Shown: positions 1-6,415, counted from the stretch's first letter. The stretch is 6,449 bases of DNA from Candidatus Methanophagales archaeon ANME-1-THS (GCA_004212135.1 RXIE01000057.1:1-6449), one strand, 5' to 3'. Numbers and translations: made by a program. Notes: generated by a model not told the origin, from the sequence alone.

Positions 1-465
1 GGTGTCATAGGAGGCAACAAAGCGATTATGGAACTGTTAGCACCGCTCGGACCGGTCTATCACGCGGGTACCTTTAGTGGTAATCCGGTCTCTATGACGG
101 CCGGACTGAAGACGATAGAGCTAATAGAGCGGTATCGGGTGCCCGAGCGAATTAATACGTATGGTGACCGGCTGAGGGGCGCATTACGCGAACTAGTGCG
201 AGATTCTGGCGTTGCGGCCTCTGTTTCTGGTGTGGGCTCGATGTTCCAGATCTTCTTCACTGCGGACGGTCGGAGGGTCCGGAATTACGCCGACGCGTTA
301 GGATGTGATAAAAAGAGGTATATGCGGTTATTCCATGCTATGCTCTCCTCCGGTATATTCTTGCCACCCTCACCGTTTGAGACGAATTTCATCAGTTTCG
401 CGCATACAGAAGAGGAGATAGAGAGAACGATAGAGGCATTTAAGCATAACCTCACTAAAAGTTAG
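1..465 (+). CDS. hemL: Glutamate-1-semialdehyde 2,1-aminomutase, C-terminal part
   Basis: This PLP enzyme converts glutamate-1-semialdehyde to 5-aminolevulinate, the C5-pathway precursor of all tetrapyrroles, in the cytoplasm. The reading frame is open from base 1, so the gene enters from the left edge; 154 residues are visible of roughly 420-430 usual for the family. The segment begins about nine residues after where the PLP-binding lysine should be, so that residue is off-window. The family signature APLGPVYHAGTFSGNP, with the phosphate-contacting Thr of AGT-SGNP, lies at visible residues 14-29, and the C-terminal small domain is intact (FETNFISFAHTEEEIE, ending in an amphipathic helix). 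It is followed at once by hemC, the expected pathway partner. The annotated stop is TAG (463-465). If TAG is read as sense here, the protein gains five residues and stops at TGA 478-480, overlapping the hemC start. The identification is confident; the exact C-terminus is open. Confidence 0.95.
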   Translation, partial: GVIGGNKAIMELLAPLGPVYHAGTFSGNPVSMTAGLKTIELIERYRVPERINTYGDRLRGALRELVRDSGVAASVSGVGSMFQIFFTADGRRVRNYADALGCDKKRYMRLFHAMLSSGIFLPPSPFETNFISFAHTEEEIERTIEAFKHNLTKS

Positions 466-480
466 AAGTTCATGAGATGA
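463..480 (+). other. hemL TAG followed by TGA overlapping the hemC start
   Basis: After the hemL TAG (463-465) the frame continues AAG TTC ATG AGA and reaches TGA at 478-480. That TGA overlaps the hemC initiation codon (ATG 477-479) in an ATGA arrangement, the same coupling seen between two other genes here at 3930-3933. If TAG is sense, hemL ends as X-K-F-M-R and is translationally coupled to hemC. If TAG is a stop, there is an 11-bp gap and the nearby TGA is chance or a back-up stop. The sequence is seen directly; the readthrough reading is inference. Confidence 0.5.
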
Positions 481-1409
481 TCATAGGGACAAGGGGGAGC
501 AAACTGGCACTGGTGCAGACTGAGAAGGTAGGTGAGCAGTTGAGACAGCTGGGATACGAATGCACAATACAAACGGTGAGGAGCTTAGGCGATATCCTGA
601 GTGAACGAGCGTTATATAATATGCCTTCGGAGGGTGCTTTTGTTAAACAACTCGACAGGCTCCTCTTAGCCGGTACGATTGATATCGCGGTGCATAGTAT
701 GAAAGATATACCACTGGCGAGAGATGAATCGTTGGAGACCTCCGCGGTATTGCCCCGGGATTCTCCTTATGACGTGCTGGTCTCGCGGTACCGGTTGGAT
801 ACCATGCCCGATGGCGCTGAGATAGGGACCTCGAGTGTCAGGAGGAAATTTCAAGTTTTGAATTATCTGGGAAAGAAATAGATTACCGTAAAGATCAAGG
901 ACATCCGGGGCAATGTGGACACGCGGCTCAGGAAGTTGAAGAGCGGCGAGTATGATGGCGTGATTCTTGCGGAAGCTGGGCTTGAGAGGTTGAATGTGGA
1001 GATACCCTATGAACTGCTTGATCAGAGTCCTTTTGTGCCTTCACCTGGCCAGGGGATAATTGCGGTCGTTTCGCGAAGAGGTTCTGAGGAGAGTGAGATC
1101 TTAAAGCGGATAGACGATGCGGAAACGAGGGTGGAAGCAGAGGTGGAGCGAGAGGTATTAAAAGCGATCGGCGGGGGCTGTTCGCTCCCCGTGGGGGTGC
1201 ATGCATCTTGTAGAGGTAAAAAGGTGGACTTAACGGTTTATATCGGATCGACGGCTGAGAACTTCCTCTTCCAAAAGATTCAAGTTGATAAAGAGCACTC
1301 GTTGGAAGAGGCACGAACGTTTATCTCAGAACTGCTCGCAGCTCATCCGAGCCTCCTGAGGACGAGCGATTGTTCTGACAACTTCGGTGAGCCACTCACA
1401 CGGCAATAA
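477..1409 (+). CDS. hemC: Hydroxymethylbilane synthase (porphobilinogen deaminase) with in-frame TAG
   Basis: This enzyme polymerises four porphobilinogens to hydroxymethylbilane on a covalently bound dipyrromethane cofactor, in the cytoplasm. It has 310 codons counting the TAG, the normal family size. Domain 1 starts IIGTRGSKLALVQ; the catalytic Asp is in HSMKDIP (D77). GTSSVRR and, after the TAG, RGNVDTRLRKL make up the cofactor-binding middle. AEAGLERL and PSPGQG follow, and the cofactor-attaching cysteine is C235 in GGGCSLPVG. The frame is the same before and after TAG 879-881 (codon 135), and conservation resumes directly, so this is one gene and not two. A restart at GTG 915 would begin inside the RGNV motif and is not credible. 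The ATG at 477 puts the first conserved strand at the N-terminus. It follows hemL closely. The gene is either decoded through TAG (pyrrolysine or suppression) or is a very recent pseudogene. It ends at TAA. Confidence 0.9.
879..881 (+). other. In-frame amber (TAG) codon inside hemC
   Basis: The codons around it read GGA AAG AAA TAG ATT ACC GTA (GKK-X-ITV). The position lies between the SSVRR motif and the RGNV motif, in the loop that joins a helix to the next strand. This loop is about four residues longer than in the E. coli and human enzymes, by comparison from memory. A loop tolerates unusual residues, so a pyrrolysine (a lysine derivative) next to two lysines is structurally plausible. 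A single AAG, CAG or GAG to TAG change would also create it. Confidence 0.85.
1396..1409. other. 14-bp convergent 3' overlap of hemC and the 845-aa gene
   Basis: The hemC TAA (1407-1409, + strand) lies inside the last codons of the opposite-strand gene, whose TGA is at 1398-1396. There is no intergenic space, no hairpin followed by a T-run, and no clear oligo-T archaeal terminator on either strand close to the junction. Transcription from the two sides must therefore overlap or stop within coding sequence. Confidence 0.9.
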
Positions 1410-3933
1410 ACACCCCGTCCTTCTCCGTCTTCACGAGCTCGACTTCGAGCGAGGGCATCCTACCCCTGAGTTCTTCCGGTTTCAGCCCGATCAGTCTGGC
1501 TATTTCTTTCCCGTGCTCAGGTACCGAGAACCCGGAAGAGAGCACCACCATTTCGAACTCCTCTTCCTTCTCTTCCCTCCCCTTCCCTTCCTTACCCCCT
1601 TCGATCGTATAGGCCACCCTCAGATTTCTCGTCTCGGCCACTTCGATAATCCTCAGTGCGCCTATGGTCAGAGCCGGGATATCACCGGTATCTTCATAGA
1701 TCCGCTTTGCAAAGATCGAGGCATCAATCCCTCTTTCATTCGCGCTCTTTGCTTCCTCCACGAGATACCGAAAGGCAAATGGTGCGTATGCATCTTCCTC
1801 CTCCTGTATAAACGCTATCTTCCTCGGAATATCACCATCATACGGCCTCAGTATGAGCCCGCCATACGGCCCCGACTCACTCAGCAGACGTTCGAACTCC
1901 ATTTGCGTGAGCACGTTCTGATACAGGTACTCGCGCTTCGGCACCTTCTCCTCGAGCTCCACCACGAAGATGATCTGGTCTACCTTCAGGTCCATTTGCT
2001 CCTCGATCTGGTTATATTCGATCGCATCTTTGGGACAGATCTCCGCGCAGATGCCGCAGCCGATACACTTCCGACAGCTCAAACATCGATTTGCCTCTTC
2101 AATTGCCATTGCCTCGTCGTAGCCGAGCTCCACCTCATCAAACGTTTTTATTCGCTCTGCTACCCGATGTTCAGGCATCTTCACCCGTTCGTGCTGCTCG
2201 AGCGCCTTCAGGGGGAAATAATCCTTTGAGAGTTTGAGTTTCTCACGCTCCTCGTACTCCGCTAAGTTCAGTTCTGACGCCACTTTGAAATCCGGTCCTT
2301 TTTCTCCACTTAGATACTCGTGGATCGCCAGTGCGGCCCTCTTCCCCGCTGCGATCGCCTCTATTACGGTTGCCGGGCCTGATGCCGCATCACCACCGGC
2401 AAATATGCCTTCTACCGAGGTTTTGCAGCACTCTGAGGTACTTATCTGTCTCCCTTTTGGTGTTTCTACCCCGCAGCCCTCGAGGAACCTCAAATCTGAT
2501 ACTTGACCGATGGCTGGTATCACGGTATCCACATCGATGCTGAACTCAGATCCTTTGACCGGCACCGGACTCCTCCTCCCGGTTTCGTCAGGTGGACCCA
2601 GCTCCATGCGGACGCATTCCAGCTTTTCGACCCTGTTCGTACCCAAAATCTTCGTGGGATTAGCCAGAAAGATGATTTGTATGCCTTCGGCCTCCAGTGC
2701 TTCCAGTTCCTCCTTCGAGGCTGGCATCTCCGCTCTCGAACGGCGATACACAATAAAAACGTCTGATCCCAATCGCAATGCGCATCGTGCGGCATCGATC
2801 GCGACATTCCCGCCACCGACGACCGCAACTCGTTTCCCTATCTTCACCGCTTTCCCCAACCCGATATCGCGGAGGAACTCCACACCGGGTATAACACCCT
2901 CAAGATCTTCACCCGGAATCCGCAATTTCATGCTCCCCTGAGCACCAACCGAGATAAAGACCGCGTCGTACGTCGTCCGGAGCGCCTCGAATTTATCCTT
3001 CGTAATCTCCTCATTTGTCCTGATCTCCACTCCGAGAGCCTTTATACACTCTATCTCGCGTTCCAGAACCGGTCGCGGCAATCTATAGCGGGGAATGCAG
3101 GCAGCCATCATCCCACCTGCCACCGGGAGCTTCTCAAAGACGGTCACGGCATACCCGAGCAGTTTCAAATCGTGCGCAGCCGTGAGCCCCGCAGGTCCCG
3201 CACCAATTATCGCGACCTTCTTACCCCGGGTTGAAGGGACCGGCTCGGGCTTCAACGCTTCGCCCTGCTCATACACGTAATCCGCGATGAACCGTTTCAG
3301 TCTCGCAATCGAAATGGGCTCGTCCACCAGGCTCCGCTTGCAGCGATCCTCGCAGAGATGCATGCACACCCTGCCCAGTACACCCGGGAAAGGAACCTTC
3401 TCGCGTACAAGTTCATACGCCTCCCTGAATTTGCCGTCTGCAATCAACCCCACATAGCCTCTGACATCGAGGCCGACCGGGCATGTTGCCTGGCAGAAGG
3501 GCGTCTCGCGCTCAATCGCATACGAAAGAGCTTCCTCAGGCGCATATACCGCGTTCCGGGTGACAAGCCATTCGTTGCACCTGTCCGGCGGTTTAACCGG
3601 GCAGATCTTCCAGCACTCGCCGCATGAATCACACCTGGTCTCGTCAATTCTGATTGGTTTCTTGCGAATCGAGACGGCAAAGCCGTGATCATCCTTGTTG
3701 ATTCGCTCAATTGTCGAATTGGTGAATACCTGAACCTTCTCATGCTCCTTGAGCCGCTGGATGAGCGGGGACAGGATATCACCGGGTGGTTTACCCTCGA
3801 CTGCGTGGAGCCGGGCAAACAGCCCCCCGAGGTTCGGCGTACTGACCACGAAATAAACCGCATCATCAGTAGCCGCTCGATCTAAAACCGCCTTTATGCC
3901 TGCATAGCCCCCACCGATCACCAGGACGCTCAT
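1396..3933 (-). CDS. HdrA-like protein with inserted GltD/NfnB-type NAD(P)H oxidoreductase
   Basis: 845 aa, a predicted soluble flavo-iron-sulfur protein with a nested layout. Residues 1-45 form an HdrA-like first Rossmann motif (GGGYAG at 7-12, then PNLGG). Residues 100-130 carry a ferredoxin motif C101/C104/C107/C111 like the start of the HdrA inserted ferredoxin. Residues about 141-615 are a whole GltD/NfnB module: N-terminal cluster cysteines C147, C151, C190, C194, C198; FAD motif GAGPAG (244-249) with E267; pyridine-nucleotide motif GGGNVA (373-378); YRRSRAEMP (396-404), whose arginines suggest NADPH; and FAD-closing FAGGDAASGPATVIEA. Residues 617-633 hold six cysteines (C617 to C633), then HdrA-like sequence runs to the end (FERLLSESGPYGG, VVLSSGF). 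The outer shell lacks the acidic FAD-ribose residue and the HdrA CVG...CC cluster cysteines. Inferred role: NAD(P)H-linked electron entry or exit for the HdrA/MvhD complex. The start ATG overlaps the preceding stop (ATGA). The module calls are firm; the complex role is inferred. Confidence 0.85.
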   Translation of the reverse strand: MSVLVIGGGYAGIKAVLDRAATDDAVYFVVSTPNLGGLFARLHAVEGKPPGDILSPLIQRLKEHEKVQVFTNSTIERINKDDHGFAVSIRKKPIRIDETRCDSCGECWKICPVKPPDRCNEWLVTRNAVYAPEEALSYAIERETPFCQATCPVGLDVRGYVGLIADGKFREAYELVREKVPFPGVLGRVCMHLCEDRCKRSLVDEPISIARLKRFIADYVYEQGEALKPEPVPSTRGKKVAIIGAGPAGLTAAHDLKLLGYAVTVFEKLPVAGGMMAACIPRYRLPRPVLEREIECIKALGVEIRTNEEITKDKFEALRTTYDAVFISVGAQGSMKLRIPGEDLEGVIPGVEFLRDIGLGKAVKIGKRVAVVGGGNVAIDAARCALRLGSDVFIVYRRSRAEMPASKEELEALEAEGIQIIFLANPTKILGTNRVEKLECVRMELGPPDETGRRSPVPVKGSEFSIDVDTVIPAIGQVSDLRFLEGCGVETPKGRQISTSECCKTSVEGIFAGGDAASGPATVIEAIAAGKRAALAIHEYLSGEKGPDFKVASELNLAEYEEREKLKLSKDYFPLKALEQHERVKMPEHRVAERIKTFDEVELGYDEAMAIEEANRCLSCRKCIGCGICAEICPKDAIEYNQIEEQMDLKVDQIIFVVELEEKVPKREYLYQNVLTQMEFERLLSESGPYGGLILRPYDGDIPRKIAFIQEEEDAYAPFAFRYLVEEAKSANERGIDASIFAKRIYEDTGDIPALTIGALRIIEVAETRNLRVAYTIEGGKEGKGREEKEEEFEMVVLSSGFSVPEHGKEIARLIGLKPEELRGRMPSLEVELVKTEKDGVFIAV
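1558..1602. repeat. Polypyrimidine/polypurine tract inside the 845-aa gene
   Basis: The + strand has 36 pyrimidines in a row (1558-1593), one A, then eight more. On the coding strand it is purine-only and encodes a Glu/Lys/Gly-rich linker (about residues 778-793, KEGKGREEKEEEFE). This is low-complexity coding sequence near the C-terminus, probably a flexible acidic loop in the HdrA-like shell. Confidence 0.7.
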
Positions 3934-4691
3934 TCGATCACTCCCCCTTCACCGCGCTTTTGCGCGATATACACGGGTGTATGATCCCGTAGTTCATGCA
4001 GAGCAACTAATTCAGACCGTTTCAAGTCCATAATGTGCCGCAAGACGATGTTCGGTTTCAAATTGAGCTCGGACGCGATCTCTTTGACCGATTTAGGCGC
4101 CTTTAACTTCACAAGGATCCGCTTCGCTTCGTATTCCTCCCGTACCATATCAGCTAACAGCCGATCCAGCTCGTGCCGTGTAAAAACCTCGCCATACTTA
4201 TTGCCCATCTCCAGCAGTTCCCTTGCCTTCGTTGCTACTATTCTCAGCCGATAATCAGCCGCTGCCAGACATGCTGCCTCCAGCGCCTCAGGTTCAAAGC
4301 GAACAGGACCAAAGGCTTTGATCTCCTCCGAAAACTCTTTCATGACCTTCGAAAATCGTTCGCCCTCACTCGCACTGACCCATTCTAATCGTAACCGTTT
4401 GGGCTCGACGCCGGCCTCCTTGAGCAGCCGCCGCGTCACCTCGATCTTCTTCTCCGCGTAATAATTACCCTGCAGGTAATGGCAATCGCCCGGATGACAG
4501 CCACCCACAAAAACACCATCTGCTCCGTAGAGGAAGGCATCCAAAATGATGACCGGATCCACCCGCCCACTGCACATCACGCGTATGATCCTTATGGTCG
4601 GTGGATATTGAAATCGAGAAACGCCTGCGAGATCCGCGCCCGCATAACAGCACCAGTTGCAGAGAAAGCCCACGATCTTCACGTCTTCCAT
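3930..4691 (-). CDS. mvhD-like: MvhD-type [2Fe-2S] electron-transfer protein with C-terminal winged helix
   Basis: 253 aa. Residues 1-130 match the MvhD/FlxD family (hydrogenase delta subunit), which carries a [2Fe-2S] cluster and hands electrons to HdrA. Visible hallmarks are FLCNWCCYAGADLAGVSR (C11, C14, C15), VMCSGRVDP (C40), GCHPGDCHYLQGN (C65, C70) and LEWVSASEG. All the usual family cysteines appear present. Stand-alone MvhD is about 140 aa, so about 120 residues are extra: a helical stretch (131-187) and a winged-helix-like domain (about 188-245) with helix SVKEIASELN, recognition-type helix KPNIVLRHIMDLKRSEL and a wing ending HTPVYIAQ. No hydrogenase subunits (MvhA/G) are seen, so the electron donor or acceptor is probably the NAD(P)H module encoded next. 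The gene starts 7 bp after the HdrA-like stop and overlaps the next gene by 4 bp. The extension may be a docking or scaffold domain and not a DNA binder. Confidence 0.9.
   Translation of the reverse strand: MEDVKIVGFLCNWCCYAGADLAGVSRFQYPPTIRIIRVMCSGRVDPVIILDAFLYGADGVFVGGCHPGDCHYLQGNYYAEKKIEVTRRLLKEAGVEPKRLRLEWVSASEGERFSKVMKEFSEEIKAFGPVRFEPEALEAACLAAADYRLRIVATKARELLEMGNKYGEVFTRHELDRLLADMVREEYEAKRILVKLKAPKSVKEIASELNLKPNIVLRHIMDLKRSELVALHELRDHTPVYIAQKRGEGGVIE
3937..3944 (-). promoter_or_regulatory. Shine-Dalgarno site of the 845-aa gene
   Basis: On the minus strand GGAGTGAT precedes the ATG at 3933-3931, with seven bases between GGAG and the ATG. It lies inside the last codons of the upstream MvhD-like gene. 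Together with the ATGA overlap it fixes the start and indicates translational coupling. Confidence 0.75.
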
Positions 4692-4697
4692 CAGGAT

Positions 4698-4705
4698 ATC
4701 ACCTC
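4698..4705 (-). promoter_or_regulatory. Shine-Dalgarno site of the MvhD-like gene
   Basis: On the minus strand GAGGTGAT ends six bases before the ATG at 4691-4689. It is an almost perfect match to the archaeal 16S 3' end. The TGA inside it (4701-4699) is the stop codon of the HdrA-like gene, so termination and re-initiation are probably coupled. Confidence 0.8.
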
Positions 4706-6402
4706 GCCCCGGTCGTCACCGCAGCCCGTTCTTGTGCGATCAGTTGATCGTCAGAGAAATGATACATTTTTATCGCCCGTTTGACGCAACTCGAGCCGCA
4801 GGTGCCGCAACCTTTGCATTTCACACCGGTAACCCGAGCTCTTTTTTTACCCTCGTCCACCTCGACCACTTCGATTGCACCATACGGGCAGACCGATTCG
4901 CATATTCCGCAGCCGACACAGAGCTCTTCGTTCACCGCTGAGGTGATGGGCTCCGAACGTACATACCCCTTTGCCAGCGGAATTGTTGCCCGGCTCGCGG
5001 CTGCATAGCCCTGCGCGATGCTCTCTCCGATGTCCTTCGGGCCATGCGCAGTTCCGCAGAGGAATATACCGTCGGTCGCGAAATCAACCGGGCGGAGTTT
5101 TACATGCGCTTCGAAGAAGAACTTGTCCTGACCCAGGGGAACCTTGAGCAGCTTTGATAAGTGCAGTGCATCGGGATTCTGGATAAGCGGCACGGATAAG
5201 ACCACCAGATCGGCTTCAATCGAGATATCCAGGTTCAGCCGCTCATGGAAAATATCCACTATACGTTTGCCATCCGTTTTCCGCACCTTCGGTCTCTGTT
5301 CCAGTGGGAACCTCAGGAATCTGACCCCAGCGGCCCTCGCAGCGCGGTAATATAACTCGTACTCCTCACCGTAGGCCTGGAGTTCATTATGCGCGATGAA
5401 GACGTTCACCTCGGGATGCGCTTCCTTGATCAATTTCGCATTCTTGATCGCATTCATACAGCAGATCTTGGAACAGTACCCGAGCACCTCGCCACGCGCA
5501 CCGACGCACTGGATCATCACCACGTTCTTGATCGCAGCCCAGTTCAAATCACCCTTCTTGAGCTTCTCTTCGAGCTGTAACTGGGTAATTACCTGCTCGC
5601 CATCGTATTCATACAAACCCACGGGTTCAAATTCCCTGGCTCCGGTCGCCACGATGATAACGCCCGCGTCGATAGCGTGCTCGACCCCAGCCTCATCCAC
5701 AATGACCTTGAACTTACCCACATAGCCCTCGACCTCTTTCACCGTCGAAGAGAGATGCAGGGTAATTCGTTCATGCTCGTTGACCGCTTTTATGCGCTGC
5801 TCTAAGAACTCGTCCGCGAGCTCATCGGTCGGATAGAGCTTGTAAAGCTTCCTGAGCAGCCCCCCTGGTTCGCGTTCCTTCTCGATCAGATGCACGGAGA
5901 ACCCGCTCCTCGCTAAACTGAGTGCCGCAGTCATACCGCTGATGCCCGCTCCGATCACCACTGCGGTCGGTAGCACCTCCGAGGTCAACTCCTCGAGTGG
6001 TTCAAGCAGGGCAGCTTTTGCCACACCCATCCGGACAAGGTCCTTTGCCTTCTCAGTTGCACGTTCAGGCTCATGCATGTGCACCCACGAGCACTGGTCA
6101 CGGATGTTCACGAACTCAAACAGGTACGGATTCAAGCCTGCTTCCTTACAGGTCGCTCGGAAGAGCGGTTCATGCGTTCGCGGTGTACAACTGGCAACGA
6201 CGACCCTGTTGAGGTTATACTTCTTGATTGCGGATTTTATGGCTTCCAGGCCCTCGGATGAGCAGGTATATAAATTGCGTTCCGCATGTACCACATGATC
6301 GAGCGTCGATGCGTAGTCCACGACCGCGGGTACATCCACAACGCCCCCAATGTTAATGCCACAATGGCAGATGAATACGCCAATCCTGATCTCTTCAGTC
6401 AT
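4699..6402 (-). CDS. hdrA-like: HdrA-like FAD/iron-sulfur protein (heterodisulfide reductase subunit A family), short form
   Basis: HdrA is the FAD-bearing, electron-bifurcating subunit of soluble heterodisulfide reductase complexes; it receives electrons from MvhD. This copy has 567 aa versus about 650 usual. Counted from the ATG at 6402: N-terminal cluster region with CHCG (12-15) and CTPRTHEPLF (72-81); FAD motif VIGAGISG (G151, G153, G156) with acidic E174; the HdrA cluster signature CVGARGEVLGYCSKICC (C299, C310, C314, C315); and two C-terminal [4Fe-4S] motifs, CVGCGICESVCP (C495 to C505) and CKGCGTCGSSC (C529 to C539). The ferredoxin domain normally inserted in the flavin fold is absent: the chain runs straight from GYVGKFKVIVDE to GVIIVATGA. 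The usual Cys-containing motif after PGG is replaced by LYKLYPTDELAD. A GTG at 6441 would add 13 unconserved residues; the ATG at 6402 has the better ribosome site. First gene of the operon as seen. HdrB and HdrC are not in the window. Confidence 0.92.
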   Translation of the reverse strand: MTEEIRIGVFICHCGINIGGVVDVPAVVDYASTLDHVVHAERNLYTCSSEGLEAIKSAIKKYNLNRVVVASCTPRTHEPLFRATCKEAGLNPYLFEFVNIRDQCSWVHMHEPERATEKAKDLVRMGVAKAALLEPLEELTSEVLPTAVVIGAGISGMTAALSLARSGFSVHLIEKEREPGGLLRKLYKLYPTDELADEFLEQRIKAVNEHERITLHLSSTVKEVEGYVGKFKVIVDEAGVEHAIDAGVIIVATGAREFEPVGLYEYDGEQVITQLQLEEKLKKGDLNWAAIKNVVMIQCVGARGEVLGYCSKICCMNAIKNAKLIKEAHPEVNVFIAHNELQAYGEEYELYYRAARAAGVRFLRFPLEQRPKVRKTDGKRIVDIFHERLNLDISIEADLVVLSVPLIQNPDALHLSKLLKVPLGQDKFFFEAHVKLRPVDFATDGIFLCGTAHGPKDIGESIAQGYAAASRATIPLAKGYVRSEPITSAVNEELCVGCGICESVCPYGAIEVVEVDEGKKRARVTGVKCKGCGTCGSSCVKRAIKMYHFSDDQLIAQERAAVTTGAR

Positions 6403-6408
6403 ACAGAA

Positions 6409-6415
6409 CTCCCTC
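6409..6415 (-). promoter_or_regulatory. Shine-Dalgarno site deciding the HdrA-like start
   Basis: On the minus strand GAGGGAG ends six bases before the ATG at 6402-6400. It supports MTEEIRIGVF as the N-terminus over the GTG at 6441, which lies only nine bases from the window edge. No clear TATA/BRE promoter is visible in the remaining bases up to 6449, so the operon may begin further upstream. Confidence 0.65.

Noticed and set aside
879..881. Frameshift or assembly indel as the cause of the hemC interruption
   Set aside because: The frame is unchanged on both sides of the TAG and the flanking residues stay homologous, so an indel is not needed; a single-base substitution or true amber decoding is enough.
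928..1314. 128-aa open frame on the - strand inside hemC
   Set aside because: Antisense shadow of the conserved hemC 3' half, rich in Ser/Pro/Arg/Leu with no family resemblance.
915..1409. Separate gene beginning at GTG 915
   Set aside because: The GTG is the Val of the hemC RGNVDTR motif and is in the same frame as the upstream part. This is the second part of hemC after the TAG, not a new gene.
1387..2229. 280-aa open frame on the + strand opposite the 845-aa gene
   Set aside because: It is fully antisense to well-conserved HdrA-like and ferredoxin coding sequence, its translation shows no recognisable motif, and its composition follows from the complementary codons.
5942..6298. 118-aa open frame on the + strand inside the HdrA-like gene
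   Set aside because: Antisense to the conserved N-terminal cluster and FAD region of HdrA; low-complexity Ser/Thr/Arg composition and no ribosome site considered convincing.
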